A stretch of 64,000 nucleotides of DNA from Cesiribacter sp. SM1 (GCF_020178975.1 NZ_JAHXBU010000094.1:372001-436000); one strand, 5' to 3'. Positions 36,092 to 45,640 are shown, counted from the first letter of the stretch. Numbers and translations are program-made. The notes: generated from the sequence alone by a model not told the origin.

Positions 36092-36109
36092 TACTGCTAT
36101 AAGACCTTA

Positions 36110-36592
36110 ATGCACGAATTACTCTACAACTCTCCTATCGGACCTTTACTCATTACTGGCAGTGAAGCAGGTGTCAGATCAGTCCGCTTTCATCAGGGTG
36201 CTGCTCCTGATCCTAAAGGAGAGGCTGTACCTCAATGTATAGAGGAGGCAGCTGAACAGCTCACAGAATATTTTTGTCAGCTACGCCACCAGTTTAATCT
36301 CAAACTAGACCTGCAGGGGACTGCTTTTCAGCTATCGGTCTGGAGGGCGCTCGATGCAATAAACTGGGGCCATACCCTTAGTTATTCGCAACTGGCCGAC
36401 CGCATAGGAGCAAACGGAGCTGCCCGAGCAGTAGGAATGGCTAATGCGCAGAATCCATGCCTGATAATACTGCCCTGCCACCGTGTTATTGGCAGCAATG
36501 GTGTACTTACGGGCTACGCAGGTGGCTTATTACGTAAACAATGGCTTCTTCAGCACGAACAGCAGGTACTGCAGCTTAACCTTTTTGGCTGA
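36110..36592 (+). CDS. ogt: Methylated-DNA--protein-cysteine methyltransferase
   Basis: 160-aa O6-alkylguanine repair protein that transfers the alkyl group to itself. The acceptor cysteine is Cys123 in LPCHRVIG. FQLSVWRALDAINWGHTLSY and the ANGAARAVGMANAQNPC helix-turn-helix segment (about 101-117) bind DNA. A longer in-frame start at 36062 lies within the promoter, so the ATG at 36110 is used. It lacks an Ada-type regulatory domain. Isolated gene; role in alkylation-damage repair. Confidence 0.95.
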   Translation: MHELLYNSPIGPLLITGSEAGVRSVRFHQGAAPDPKGEAVPQCIEEAAEQLTEYFCQLRHQFNLKLDLQGTAFQLSVWRALDAINWGHTLSYSQLADRIGANGAARAVGMANAQNPCLIILPCHRVIGSNGVLTGYAGGLLRKQWLLQHEQQVLQLNLFG

Positions 36593-36858
36593 TCCCCGCC
36601 CCCCTGCCCCGGCTTTACTTTCATAACTTTTTATATCTGGAGTACCAAATGCTGGCAGCAGCCTTTAGTAGCCAGGCCCCTAGCTATACTTCCCGGGCCA
36701 GTTGTCTGCATCAGGCAATTTTTGCCTGAGTCACATCCTGCTGCAGGCTAAAATAATCTTGTTCTTCAGGCAGTTGCCTAACCTAATGCCCACTTACGCG
36801 TAAATTTTACTGTGTAAGTGTTCTTGTGGAATACACTTCCAAACTGATTTTTTAGCCT

Positions 36859-37503
36859 ATGAACGAGATACATATTCAAGAAAAACATATATATAACAGC
36901 CTTAACCCGCTTTTCAAGAACAATGGATACGAACTTCTGCCATTTCATAAACAGTTCCGGCTCCCTACGCGCAATGGTTACAGGGCAGCATTGATTGCAG
37001 TAAACGGCACACGCTACGAACAAACCATTGAGCTGAATTTAGGCATTCGGCTGGATATTGTTGAAGATCTGGTAAGTCAGTTCATCAGGGAATTACCTGT
37101 TAGTTACAGGGAAAACACTACCATTACAGCCTCTTACGGCAGGCTTACCGAACAACCTTACAAGCGTTTTCTGGTAAAGGATGAAGCGGATCTTTCAGCA
37201 GTATGTAAGCGCATAGAGGAGTTTATGACTGCCAAGGGCTTTAAGTTTCTGGAAAGCTTTGACAAGATGCGTAAGATAGACGGCCTTGTTAACAGAAAGC
37301 CGGAACAGGCCTGCTATTTATTAAATAACCAGGTAGTTCGCTGCTTTAAGGGCATAGCACTTGCCAAAATGACCCACCGTACAGATTTTAACAGACTGGT
37401 TAAGACCTATCTGAATTACCTGCACAAACAATGGGCTCCGCAGGCGGTGATAGATAATTATAAAAAATTCGTGCGCTTCCTGCGCTTTTATTCGCTTAAC
37501 TAG
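36859..37503 (+). CDS. Hypothetical protein
   Basis: 214-aa soluble protein of unknown family. It contains a basic C-terminal part (KKFVRFLRFYSLN) and a conserved-looking central region (RLPTRNGYRAALIAVNGTRYEQTIELNLGIR as separate shorter segments). There is no signal peptide or membrane helix. It has normal codon use for this genome. It lies between the alkyltransferase gene and a convergent glycosyltransferase gene. Nothing in the sequence allows a function to be named. Confidence 0.7.
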   Translation: MNEIHIQEKHIYNSLNPLFKNNGYELLPFHKQFRLPTRNGYRAALIAVNGTRYEQTIELNLGIRLDIVEDLVSQFIRELPVSYRENTTITASYGRLTEQPYKRFLVKDEADLSAVCKRIEEFMTAKGFKFLESFDKMRKIDGLVNRKPEQACYLLNNQVVRCFKGIALAKMTHRTDFNRLVKTYLNYLHKQWAPQAVIDNYKKFVRFLRFYSLN

Positions 37504-37530
37504 CTGATCTACAGCATTGAGCACCTAAGG

Positions 37531-39099
37531 CTAGTGGGGAAGTACTTTACTGCTCCAGTGCGATGGCGCCCTGGCATGCCGATAGTAGTATTGCTGCTCT
37601 TCATTTAAATCAATGGTATTCTCATACCAGGGCAGGTGCCTTACGCTATAAGGATAATTCATTCTTAATGCCGGCACCATAGAGGCGGGCCCAAAACAAT
37701 TAGGCCTGTACAGTGCAAATGTAGTATCGACGGGTGCTGAAAAAGCCAGCCTTTCCACCTTTTGTTTCCAAAACTGGCCTTCCCAGTCAATTACTTCCTG
37801 CCTTTTCTCATATTGTGCAGGTAAATCATTGATCAGCAATGACAGCCCCACTTTTCCCACCCTGTTGTATCTGCGCCTGCTTAGCATATAATGCATAGCT
37901 AACATGAAATCATCCGGACATTCTTCTACTAACTCCAGATCGCTATCGGTATATACATAATACTGATCTCTAAACTGTTCAAAAATTGGGGTATCCCAGA
38001 GAGCACAATAACCAACATTCTCCTTCAGAAAAAACGTTTTATAAGGTATATGACGGTAATACTCCAACAATGGAGGATAGCTGGATGCATTATCGATGAT
38101 GAAGATATTCCGGTACCCCCTTTTTTCCAGCGAACAGATTAACCGCTTTAGGTAAGTCAGATGGTTGCGATTATTTATGATGATCGGTATTGCAAAGCAG
38201 GATTTCTGATGCGCTGCTTTATAGGCTCTGAAAGCAAAGCCTGTTTCCAGGGATCTTTTTAAGGAACGAAGGTCTTTCAATCCACGAACCACTGATTTTG
38301 CTACAGGCAGAAAAAGCCTGCGAGGCAAACCCTTTGCATGTTCCAGGCGTTCCAGGATAATCTGAGCACTATAAATGGGCGCTTGTGAATAAGATTCATG
38401 AGCTTCCTTGATCAGAGAGGCATAAGTCGGTGGCAGGAGTTGGTGAAGTATTTTGGTTCTTTCAGCTTCTATCAGAGGAATGTTAGACAGTTTACTGCTG
38501 ATACCATCCATGCTGTAAACAGCCACATCGCTATCTACATATTGTGTTGTTATCTTTCCACTAATGATCAGTTTCAGAAAAAAAGCCCAGTCAGCAACAA
38601 TCCTGATACTTTCATCATAAAGGCCATAAGTATCAAAAAGGCTTTTCTTAATAAGGGTAACAGGATGGCAGAGGGTGCCCTTTACCATAGTTTCTACTGT
38701 AATGGAATCAGGCATTTTTACCCTATCCCGCATACCATTTGGGAAAATCCGTCGGAGGTTTCCGTATATTAGGTCTGTATCTTTTCGACTATGTATTAAC
38801 AGTTGTGTAATAACCTGCTCATCACACAAATAATCACCACTGTTTAAAAAGAGCAGGTATTTGCCGGTAGCTGCCCTTATGCCTTTGTTCATGGCAGCGT
38901 ACATACCGCTATCCTGTTCGCTAATCCAGTAGGTTATCTGGTCATCATACTCCTTCAGTATGTCCACACTGCCATCTGTAGAGCCACCATCAATTACTAT
39001 ATACTCAATCTCCTTATACTCTTGCTGCAGCACGCTTCTGACAGTTCTTTCAAGACCTGCGCTGTTGTTAAGGTTAATGGTTATGATACTAATCTCCAT
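37531..39099 (-). CDS. Two-domain glycosyltransferase (GT2 plus second GT-A-like domain)
   Basis: 522-aa protein. The N-terminal domain (about 1-240) is a GT2 glycosyltransferase: EISIITINLNNSAGLERTVR, VIDGGSTDGSVDIL, ATGKYLLFLNSGDYLCDEQV. After a linker (about 240-290), a second GT-A-like domain begins at FAIPIIINNRNHLTYLKRLI. It has YVYTDSDLELV as a likely DxD motif. Two GT-A units in one polypeptide suggest a bifunctional or duplicated enzyme acting on cell-surface glycans. An upstream start at 39114 adds five residues; Met at 39099 starts the family sequence directly. The acceptor is unknown. Confidence 0.82.
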   Translation of the reverse strand: MEISIITINLNNSAGLERTVRSVLQQEYKEIEYIVIDGGSTDGSVDILKEYDDQITYWISEQDSGMYAAMNKGIRAATGKYLLFLNSGDYLCDEQVITQLLIHSRKDTDLIYGNLRRIFPNGMRDRVKMPDSITVETMVKGTLCHPVTLIKKSLFDTYGLYDESIRIVADWAFFLKLIISGKITTQYVDSDVAVYSMDGISSKLSNIPLIEAERTKILHQLLPPTYASLIKEAHESYSQAPIYSAQIILERLEHAKGLPRRLFLPVAKSVVRGLKDLRSLKRSLETGFAFRAYKAAHQKSCFAIPIIINNRNHLTYLKRLICSLEKRGYRNIFIIDNASSYPPLLEYYRHIPYKTFFLKENVGYCALWDTPIFEQFRDQYYVYTDSDLELVEECPDDFMLAMHYMLSRRRYNRVGKVGLSLLINDLPAQYEKRQEVIDWEGQFWKQKVERLAFSAPVDTTFALYRPNCFGPASMVPALRMNYPYSVRHLPWYENTIDLNEEQQYYYRHARAPSHWSSKVLPH

Positions 39100-39212
39100 G
39101 ATTGCTGCCCCCACAGACTCAACCTAAAATTGCATAAAGAGGTTAAAGCAGTATGATGTCAAAGCCTTGAAGCCGTTGCCGCCGCAAAAGACTCCTTTCT
39201 TTTTTACACCCT

Positions 39213-40394
39213 TTACACATACTCGTAGGTATGCCCTTCGTGCTGCAGGCTTACGCCTCTTTCGCCTTTTTCCACTCGCCCTACTATTTGGGCCTCTACT
39301 CCAAAACTGTTTGCGATCTGTATTAGGGTACCGGCATATTGCTCGGGGAGGTAGGCCTCCATGCGGTGGCCCATATTAAATACCTTGAACATCTCCTGCA
39401 TTGGAGTGCCACTCTCCTGCTGAATAAGCCTGAAAAGTGGAGGAACGGGCAGCAGTTTATCTTTGATGACGCGCAGGCCATCCGGCAGAAAGTGAAGTAC
39501 TTTTGTCTGGGCACCACCACTGCAGTGCACCAGGCCATGCACATGCTGCCTGTGCTCGCCTATAAAGGCCTTTAATATCGGCGCATATGTACGTGTGGGC
39601 GAAAGCACCAGTTTGCCGGCATCCATCTGAACACCTGCAGGCAGGCCTTCTACAGGATCTGTTAACTTTTTGCTGCCGGCATACACCAGCTCCCGGGGTA
39701 CTGCAGGGTCAAAGCTCTCGCTGTACTTATTGGCAAGGTAGTGGGCAAAAACATCATGACGGGCACTGGTAAGGCCGTTGCTGCCCATGCCGCCATTGTA
39801 CTCCCGCTCATAGCTGGCCTGCCCGTAAGAGGCAAGGCCTACAATAACATCGCCGGCCTGTATGCGGTCGTTGCTGATAACATCGCTGCGGCGCATGCGT
39901 GCCACTACGGTACTGTCTACTATAATGGTGCGCACCAGGTCGCCTACGTCGGCGGTTTCGCCACCGGTACTCCATATGCCAATGCCATGGTCGCGCAGCA
40001 GCTGCAACACCTCTTCGGTACCCTCAATAATGGCGGCAATAACCTCTCCAGGAACCCTGTTTTTATTACGGCCAATGGTACTGCTAAGCAAAATGTTATC
40101 CATTGCCCCTACACAGAGCAGGTCGTCGGTATTCATGATGATGGCGTCCTGGGCAATACCTTTCCAAACGGAGAGGTCGCCGGTTTCCTGCCAGTAAAGC
40201 CAGGCGAGCGAAGATTTGGTGCCTGCCCCATCGGCATGCATAATGGTACACCAATCAGGGTCTCCGGCCAGCATATCGGGCACAATTTTACAAAAAGCTT
40301 TTGGAAAAAGGCCTTTATCCAGTTTGCTGATGGCCTGATGAACATCTTCTTTTGAGGCGCTTACGCCTCTTTGCATGTAACGGTCCTGCTGCAT
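39213..40394 (-). CDS. purM: Phosphoribosylformylglycinamidine cyclo-ligase (AIR synthetase)
   Basis: 393-aa enzyme of purine biosynthesis that closes the imidazole ring of AIR from FGAM with ATP. The PurM-type segments include MHADGAGTKSSLAWLY, GMGSNGLTSARHD and VHGLVHCSGG. MCMNTDDLLCVGA-like metal and nucleotide-binding residues appear around 92-100 (IIMNTDDLLCVGAMDN). Length is somewhat above the usual 340-350 aa, as in other Bacteroidota PurM proteins. It is preceded on the same strand by the OmpA-family gene, which ends 60 bp upstream with its own terminator, so purM is transcribed from its own promoter. Confidence 0.93.
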   Translation of the reverse strand: MQQDRYMQRGVSASKEDVHQAISKLDKGLFPKAFCKIVPDMLAGDPDWCTIMHADGAGTKSSLAWLYWQETGDLSVWKGIAQDAIIMNTDDLLCVGAMDNILLSSTIGRNKNRVPGEVIAAIIEGTEEVLQLLRDHGIGIWSTGGETADVGDLVRTIIVDSTVVARMRRSDVISNDRIQAGDVIVGLASYGQASYEREYNGGMGSNGLTSARHDVFAHYLANKYSESFDPAVPRELVYAGSKKLTDPVEGLPAGVQMDAGKLVLSPTRTYAPILKAFIGEHRQHVHGLVHCSGGAQTKVLHFLPDGLRVIKDKLLPVPPLFRLIQQESGTPMQEMFKVFNMGHRMEAYLPEQYAGTLIQIANSFGVEAQIVGRVEKGERGVSLQHEGHTYEYV

Positions 40395-40410
40395 AGGAAC
40401 AAAAATACAA

Positions 40411-40434
40411 AATGCCCGGCAAGCCGGGCATTGT
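40411..40434 (-). terminator. Terminator of the OmpA/PorE-like gene
   Basis: A perfect 10-bp inverted repeat (40411-40420 and 40423-40432), GC-rich. On the minus strand it is followed by TTTTGTATTTTTG. It separates the OmpA-family gene from purM. Confidence 0.85.
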
Positions 40435-40454
40435 TCTGGTATTAATTGCTGATT

Positions 40455-42560
40455 TTATCTGCCATCGTCGTTAAGCTCATCGAAAACAGCATCACGTTCA
40501 GGCTTTGAAGGCCTTTCTTTTTTGGGCTCTCTTTTTCTTTCCGGAGTCTCTTGCTGCTGCTGTTCCGGATCAATAACTACGGGAACACCTTCATCTTCTG
40601 TTGCATCCTGTTGTGGCATTACCACCTGCGCCTCTGGTGTGATTTCTGTTACCTTAAACTCGGTGCGGCGGTTAACCTGGTGTTCTTCTTCCGTTTCTGC
40701 ATTTTCTATGATAGGCCTTGTTTTGCCATAACCACGGGCGGCAATCCGCCTGGGCTCCACACCCTTGGAGATAATGTACTGTACGGCAGATTCTGCGCGA
40801 CGCTGCGACAGGTCTATGTTATAGGCCACATCACCGCGGGAGTCGGTATGAGAGCTTAGCTCAATAACCAGCTGCGGGTTATCTTGCAGTACGGTTACCA
40901 GCTTATCCAGCTCACGGGCTGCATCCTGCCTGATTTCTGCTTTGTCAAAATCGTAGTAGATATTCTCCAGTACAATTGCTCTGTCCAGTACAATTTTATC
41001 CAGGACTAGATCTGCATAATAGGTAGTATCTGTTTTAAACTCTTTCAAGGTCTTGCGGTCCAGGTAACGGCCATCCATTGGTATTTCTTTACGCGTGGTA
41101 AAGTAATCCTGGCGTTCGCCAATAATGAGGAACTGCGGCACACCCTCTTCCAGCTGAAAGCGGAAGCGGCCCTGATCATCAGATTCCACCACGTCCTGCT
41201 GGCGCTGCTCGTTATCCATCAGGCGCACCTGCACATTAGGCAGCACTACCTGCTTTCCTTCATCATCGGTAGTGTAGGTTACACCAGCCAGGTAATAGTT
41301 CACAATTTTAAGGTCTGGCGAGTTATTGATGAATGCGTAGATATCGTCATCGCCGGCACCACCATCCCTGTTGCTCGAGAAGTAGCCTTTATCGAGGGTG
41401 TAATAGCTTAGGCCAAAGTCGTCAGCAGGGCTGTTCATTGGCTCGCTCAGGTTTTCAATCACAATTTTACCATCGCGGCGGGTTGCAATAAACAGGTCAA
41501 GTCCGCCAAGGCCGGGGTGCCCGTCGGAGCTAAAGTACAAACGATTATCTACCGATACATAGGGAAACATTTCGTTGCCTGCAGTATTGATTTCTTTGCC
41601 AAGGTTTTGAACCCTGCCCCAGTTACCCCTGGCATCTATCTGTGCGGAGTAAAGGTCTACACCACCCATGCCGCCACGGCGGTTAGAGGCAAAATAGAGG
41701 GTTTTGCCATTGCGGCTAAAAGCAGGGGTGCTATCCCAGGAGCGCAGGTCATTGATGGGCATGATCTGTGGCTCACTCCACTGCTCATTGCGGAAGTAAC
41801 TCACATACAGGTTTACTTCTTCTCCTCCTTTTTTACCTTTAGCATTACCCCTGGCAAATACCATGGTGTTACCATCGGGGCTAAAGGCAATGGTACCTTC
41901 TGCACGGTCGGCCAGGTTAAAGGCTTCGGGCAGCTCCTGTACCGTTGTAGGTACTACTTCCATGGCCTGGCCTACATTTGCTTTGTACAGGTTGGTGAAT
42001 GATTTACCAGTAGCCTTGTTTGTTCTGTCGTCGCTGCGCGAAGATGTAAAGTATAATTCGTTACCGCGGGCAACAGCACCGTATTCAGATTCAGGTGTAT
42101 TGATGTTGGGCAGGTGCTTAATTTTGAAAACAGGCTCGCGGCTCAGAATATCACTTAAGGCCTGCAGGTTGCTTATTTCTTTGTTTGCACGCTGCTTATA
42201 CTCCTCGTTCCGGGGCGAGCTTCCCAGGTAATCCTGGAACTGCTGGCGGGCCTCGGTGTATTTGCTGTTTGCCTTCATGGCATAGCCGTAGTAGAAGCGG
42301 GCTTCCTCATCCTGCAAACCTCCCTGCAGTGCAGCAGCATAGTAAGGCTCTGCCTCTCCAATGCGGTTAGATAGTCTGTACGATTCGGCTATATAGAAAT
42401 TGGCCTTGGGATTGTTATCACCCGCTTTCTTAAACTGTTCAATCGCTACCTGGTACTCTCCCAGCTGATAGCTCTGTAAGCCCTTTTTGTAAGGACTACA
42501 GCTTGCAACCAGCAACACCAATAGTACACACCACAGATTTAAAAATTGATCTTTTCTCAT
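40455..42560 (-). CDS. PorE-like OmpA lipoprotein (TPR, PD40 propeller, CRD, OmpA)
   Basis: 701-aa outer-membrane lipoprotein. The signal ends in LLVASC. Next come TPR-like helices (about 25-140) and a beta-propeller with PD40 repeats (for example AFSPDGNTMVFARGN, PAFSRNGKTLYFASNRRGG and RLYFSSDGHPGLGGLDLF, about 160-420). A carboxypeptidase-regulatory-like domain follows (about 430-530). The OmpA peptidoglycan-binding domain (about 545-650, IYYDFDKAEIRQDAARELD and SSHTDSRGD) is followed by a Pro/Glu/Lys-rich tail. This order matches PorE of the type IX secretion system, which links the secretion ring to peptidoglycan. Similar TPR-PD40-OmpA proteins also occur outside the secretion machinery, so the T9SS role is inference. 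Confidence 0.82.
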   Translation of the reverse strand: MRKDQFLNLWCVLLVLLVASCSPYKKGLQSYQLGEYQVAIEQFKKAGDNNPKANFYIAESYRLSNRIGEAEPYYAAALQGGLQDEEARFYYGYAMKANSKYTEARQQFQDYLGSSPRNEEYKQRANKEISNLQALSDILSREPVFKIKHLPNINTPESEYGAVARGNELYFTSSRSDDRTNKATGKSFTNLYKANVGQAMEVVPTTVQELPEAFNLADRAEGTIAFSPDGNTMVFARGNAKGKKGGEEVNLYVSYFRNEQWSEPQIMPINDLRSWDSTPAFSRNGKTLYFASNRRGGMGGVDLYSAQIDARGNWGRVQNLGKEINTAGNEMFPYVSVDNRLYFSSDGHPGLGGLDLFIATRRDGKIVIENLSEPMNSPADDFGLSYYTLDKGYFSSNRDGGAGDDDIYAFINNSPDLKIVNYYLAGVTYTTDDEGKQVVLPNVQVRLMDNEQRQQDVVESDDQGRFRFQLEEGVPQFLIIGERQDYFTTRKEIPMDGRYLDRKTLKEFKTDTTYYADLVLDKIVLDRAIVLENIYYDFDKAEIRQDAARELDKLVTVLQDNPQLVIELSSHTDSRGDVAYNIDLSQRRAESAVQYIISKGVEPRRIAARGYGKTRPIIENAETEEEHQVNRRTEFKVTEITPEAQVVMPQQDATEDEGVPVVIDPEQQQQETPERKREPKKERPSKPERDAVFDELNDDGR

Positions 42561-42815
42561 ATTATCTTCAGCATTCGCACCCTTTTACAGTAGTTGAGCT
42601 AGGTTACTTTTTTTGTAGTACAGGCTAATGCAACGGAAAACACAGGCGTATGCTGCCAGATTTCACTGTTGCCATGCAGTACAAATGGGGCTTCTTTTGA
42701 AAGTTAAGTATTTTACCGCAAAGAATAACGTTTTAAAGACGCTTCCTGTATGTTGTTTTCACTTTTTTCGCCGGATAATAACAACATTATTTGTTCAGGG
42801 ATAAAAAAATAAAAA

Positions 42816-42840
42816 AGCTGACGTTTTTGGAACGTCAGCT
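42816..42840 (-). terminator. Terminator of the response regulator gene
   Basis: A perfect 10-bp stem (42816-42825 and 42831-42840) with a 5-nt loop. On the minus strand it is followed by a T run (TTTTTTATTTTTTT). It lies just after the stop of the response regulator gene. Confidence 0.9.
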
Positions 42841-42848
42841 CTTTGATA

Positions 42849-43274
42849 TCAGGCTGTTTTCAGATGCTTAAAATAATCATTTCTTGTCTGAATCAGCTTA
42901 TCGATAGAGATGGGTGTTTTAATGTACTCTGCTACCGCCTTGTATTGTTTGGCTTTCTCAATATCGTTTTTATAAACAGATGAGGTAAGCAGGATCAGCA
43001 TAATGTCTTTTCCCATTTTTTCCCTGAACTCCTCGTAGGCATCCAGGAAATCCCAGCCATCCATAAACGGCATATTGATATCCAGAAAAATAAGATCTGG
43101 AAGCTCCTCGGTATTTCCGACGTTATTTCTCAGGTAGGAGAGCGCCTCTTCAGCATCGTTAAAAATGGTAACGCTGTTGGCAATCCCTGCACGCAAGATA
43201 AGCTCATAGCAAAGATTGCTATGAATCTCATCATCGTCTACCAGCATAATGCGGTTTATCTTCTCCTGGCTCAT
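42849..43274 (-). CDS. Single-domain response regulator
   Basis: 141-aa CheY-like receiver domain without output domain. The acidic pocket residues are in LVDDDEIHSN (about 11-20). The phosphoacceptor is Asp65 in IFLDINMPFMDGWDF, and the conserved Lys lies in IKTPIS near residue 118. Short free-standing receivers of this type in Bacteroidota act with hybrid or separate histidine kinases. No kinase is next to it; the nearest is the PAS kinase at 50715. A minus-strand TATCTTTG (43363-43356) may be its -7 element. Confidence 0.93.
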   Translation of the reverse strand: MSQEKINRIMLVDDDEIHSNLCYELILRAGIANSVTIFNDAEEALSYLRNNVGNTEELPDLIFLDINMPFMDGWDFLDAYEEFREKMGKDIMLILLTSSVYKNDIEKAKQYKAVAEYIKTPISIDKLIQTRNDYFKHLKTA

Positions 43275-43528
43275 TTGCTACTTCACGCTAAAATTACAGC
43301 ACAAACAATGCATTTCCCTCCCCGTAAGCACAAATTATGTACCAACTGTAGTATACAAAGATATAAAAAACTAGATTATCTCTTTAGCAAAATCCAATTT
43401 TCATCTTACAGCCAAATAGTTTATTTTATAGTCTTCCGCTAAGCCTGCTCCCTTTAAATCTGAAAGCAAAGGCATTTTTTGCCTTTCCCAGCAAAAACAA
43501 AATATTCTTTTTATATACAAACATTACA

Positions 43529-45436
43529 TTACTCAGCTTTTTCCTCCAATTCCTGATAACCAATTATTTTATCAATGGAACTGCTTGATACAAAATGGTA
43601 ATTGGTTCGCGCACGGCGATATATATTGAGGGCCAGCTCTTTTCCTTTTTCGGTTTCTGCCAGCTTTCTATAGATAGGAGCCAAAAACTTACGGCGCCCC
43701 ACCTTGTTCAGGAACCTGTCCAGGGCACTATAAGCAGGCTCATACTCATGGGCGATGGCATGTATAAACCAGGCTGCCAAAATTTCAGAATTACCGGAAT
43801 TGGTAAATCCAAAGGCAGCATCCAGCTCTGCCAGTTGCTGCTGGTTAAGCTCCTGTGGCAGGTTTCTGATAAAGTGCAGCCACTCGTGCGACGACCAGTC
43901 TTTTGTATTTAGCTGGCTGGCAGGAGTGCCCCCCTTCCATTGCTGCAGTGCCTGCTCTACCTGCTGGAAACGTTCCGATGTTACAGCTGGCACACTAGCA
44001 GGCAGGCCCTCTTCATAAATCCACTGTTTAAGCCCCAGCTGCTCGGCATTGAGGTTATTGGGCTCCAGCAGATTTTCGGACAGATAGCTCAGGAAGGCTT
44101 CGGTGGTCATGGTTTCAAAAGCATTGGCACTGAAGTACTCGCGCAGGAATGCATCCCACTTTTCGCGGCCCACCTGGTCTTCCAGGTAACGGAGCAAGTA
44201 GTAGCCTTTTTCATAGGCAATGTCTGTCATGCCGTCATCGGGGCTTCTGCCCTCCAGGTCCAGGTACAGCTTTGTATCTGCTGCTCTGTTTTCTTCTTTT
44301 AGCTGCGCAATGGTTGCTTCCAGATCCTGCCTGCCCAGCACTGCCAGCATGTCAGCGTAATCTTTGCCGTAAAGTGCTTCCATAATACGGCGCTCAAAAT
44401 ATACGGTAAAGCCTTCATTGAGCCAGAAATCATTCCAGGTTGCATTGGTTACCAGGTTGCCACTCCAGCTATGCGCCAGCTCATGAGCCACCAGCGAGGT
44501 TAAAGAACGATCGCCGGCCAGAATGGTAGGTGTTGCAAAAGTTAGCCTTGGGTTTTCCATACCCCCGAAAGGGAAGCTTGGTGGCAGCACAATCAGGTCG
44601 TAGCGCTCCCAGCGGTAGGGGCCATACAACTCTTCTGCTGCTACCAGCATTTTATCCAGCTCTGCAAACTCATAGGCAGATTCTTTGATCATGGAAGGCT
44701 CTGCATATACACCCGTACGGGTGCTGATGGGGGCAAACTCCAGATCACCTACCGAAAGGGCCAGCAGGTAAGCCGGAATTGGCTGATCCATTTTAAATTT
44801 ATACACCCCGGACTCATTACGCTGCATAGGGTTTTCGGCACTCATAAGTGCCATAAGTGCAGGGGGCACCTGCACGGTAGCCTCGTAGGTAAAGCGGATA
44901 CCCGGCGAATCCTGTATAGGTACCCAGCTGCGGGCAAGTATAGCCTGCGACTGCGTAAAAAGGAATGGATGTTCCTTGCCTGCTGTTTGCTCAGGAGAGA
45001 GCCACTGCAGGGCCTCGGCATCGGCGCCGGTTCTGTAATATACATTAACCCGCTTTGTATCAGGCTTGATGTTTATTTTAAGTGCACTGCCCATGTGCTC
45101 GTTGAACTCACCCATCTCAAAGGTGCCCATTTCTTCCTGCTCACCCAGGGTTACACGTTCTATCTGCAGACCCTTGGTATCCAGAACCAGCTCACTTGCT
45201 CCGCTGGCAGCTTCTATGTCTAAGCGGGCTACAGCTACAATTTCTTTTTTACCGAAATCTACCTGGGCATCCCAGTTCAGATGCTTAACAATGGCCTGGT
45301 CGGGCCGGGCATAGGAGTGAATATCTTGCACAACTTTAGATATAGTAGGTTCATTAGCAGTTTGTTCGCTAGGGCCGGCACAGCTGGTGATCATTACACC
45401 TGCTATACAGGCCAGGGACAGCATCCTGAGAATCAT
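43529..45436 (-). CDS. M1 family aminopeptidase lipoprotein
   Basis: 635-aa zinc aminopeptidase of the M1 (leukotriene A4 hydrolase-like) family. The zinc motif is HELAH at 318-322 with Glu341 in NEGFTVYFERR as third ligand. The substrate-binding GGMEN is at 291-295. The C-terminal armadillo-like domain (about 475-630) is typical of the LTA4H subgroup. The signal is a lipoprotein type (ACIAGVMITSC, Cys19). A longer frame reaches 45514, but Met at 45436 begins at the signal. It is probably periplasmic, acting on peptides. Confidence 0.93.
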   Translation of the reverse strand: MILRMLSLACIAGVMITSCAGPSEQTANEPTISKVVQDIHSYARPDQAIVKHLNWDAQVDFGKKEIVAVARLDIEAASGASELVLDTKGLQIERVTLGEQEEMGTFEMGEFNEHMGSALKINIKPDTKRVNVYYRTGADAEALQWLSPEQTAGKEHPFLFTQSQAILARSWVPIQDSPGIRFTYEATVQVPPALMALMSAENPMQRNESGVYKFKMDQPIPAYLLALSVGDLEFAPISTRTGVYAEPSMIKESAYEFAELDKMLVAAEELYGPYRWERYDLIVLPPSFPFGGMENPRLTFATPTILAGDRSLTSLVAHELAHSWSGNLVTNATWNDFWLNEGFTVYFERRIMEALYGKDYADMLAVLGRQDLEATIAQLKEENRAADTKLYLDLEGRSPDDGMTDIAYEKGYYLLRYLEDQVGREKWDAFLREYFSANAFETMTTEAFLSYLSENLLEPNNLNAEQLGLKQWIYEEGLPASVPAVTSERFQQVEQALQQWKGGTPASQLNTKDWSSHEWLHFIRNLPQELNQQQLAELDAAFGFTNSGNSEILAAWFIHAIAHEYEPAYSALDRFLNKVGRRKFLAPIYRKLAETEKGKELALNIYRRARTNYHFVSSSSIDKIIGYQELEEKAE

Positions 45437-45614
45437 AAAAAAAAGATGTTTGTTTGCCCGAATATAGGAAAAAATGTAACCACCTCTTTTTTTGGCCATA
45501 TCAGCAGGCAACAAGCTGCAGTAAAGCCTCTTTAAGGTCTAGCTATCAGGCTTTGTGCGGCTCCTGCTAGCAGGCTGGCTGCTGCTATATTTCAGGAACA
45601 GCTTTACAATAAAA

Positions 45615-45640
45615 CAGCCAGCGGAAAAATCCGCTGGCTG
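45615..45640 (-). terminator. Terminator of the DUF3857 gene pair
   Basis: A perfect 11-bp stem (CAGCCAGCGGA and its complement) with a short A/T loop. On the minus strand it is followed by TTTTATTGT. It lies 35 bp after the stop at 45675. Confidence 0.88.

Larger units (their letters stand above)
34958..36109. other. Gene-poor, AT-rich 1.15-kb region
   Basis: Between the ZIP-like gene and the alkyltransferase gene, no gene longer than 50 codons is convincing. It contains a possible 42-aa gene (35024-35152) with a strong terminator and a long-range hairpin (35275-35334). A minus-strand frame at 35684-35971 (95 codons) has an atypical composition and is probably not a gene. The rest has A/T-rich runs. 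Confidence 0.6.

Noticed and set aside
43468-43486. Small hairpin (AAAGGCA / TGCCTTT) downstream of the M1 gene
   Set aside because: Seven-bp stem with a T loop and no clear T tail on the minus strand; too weak to call a terminator.
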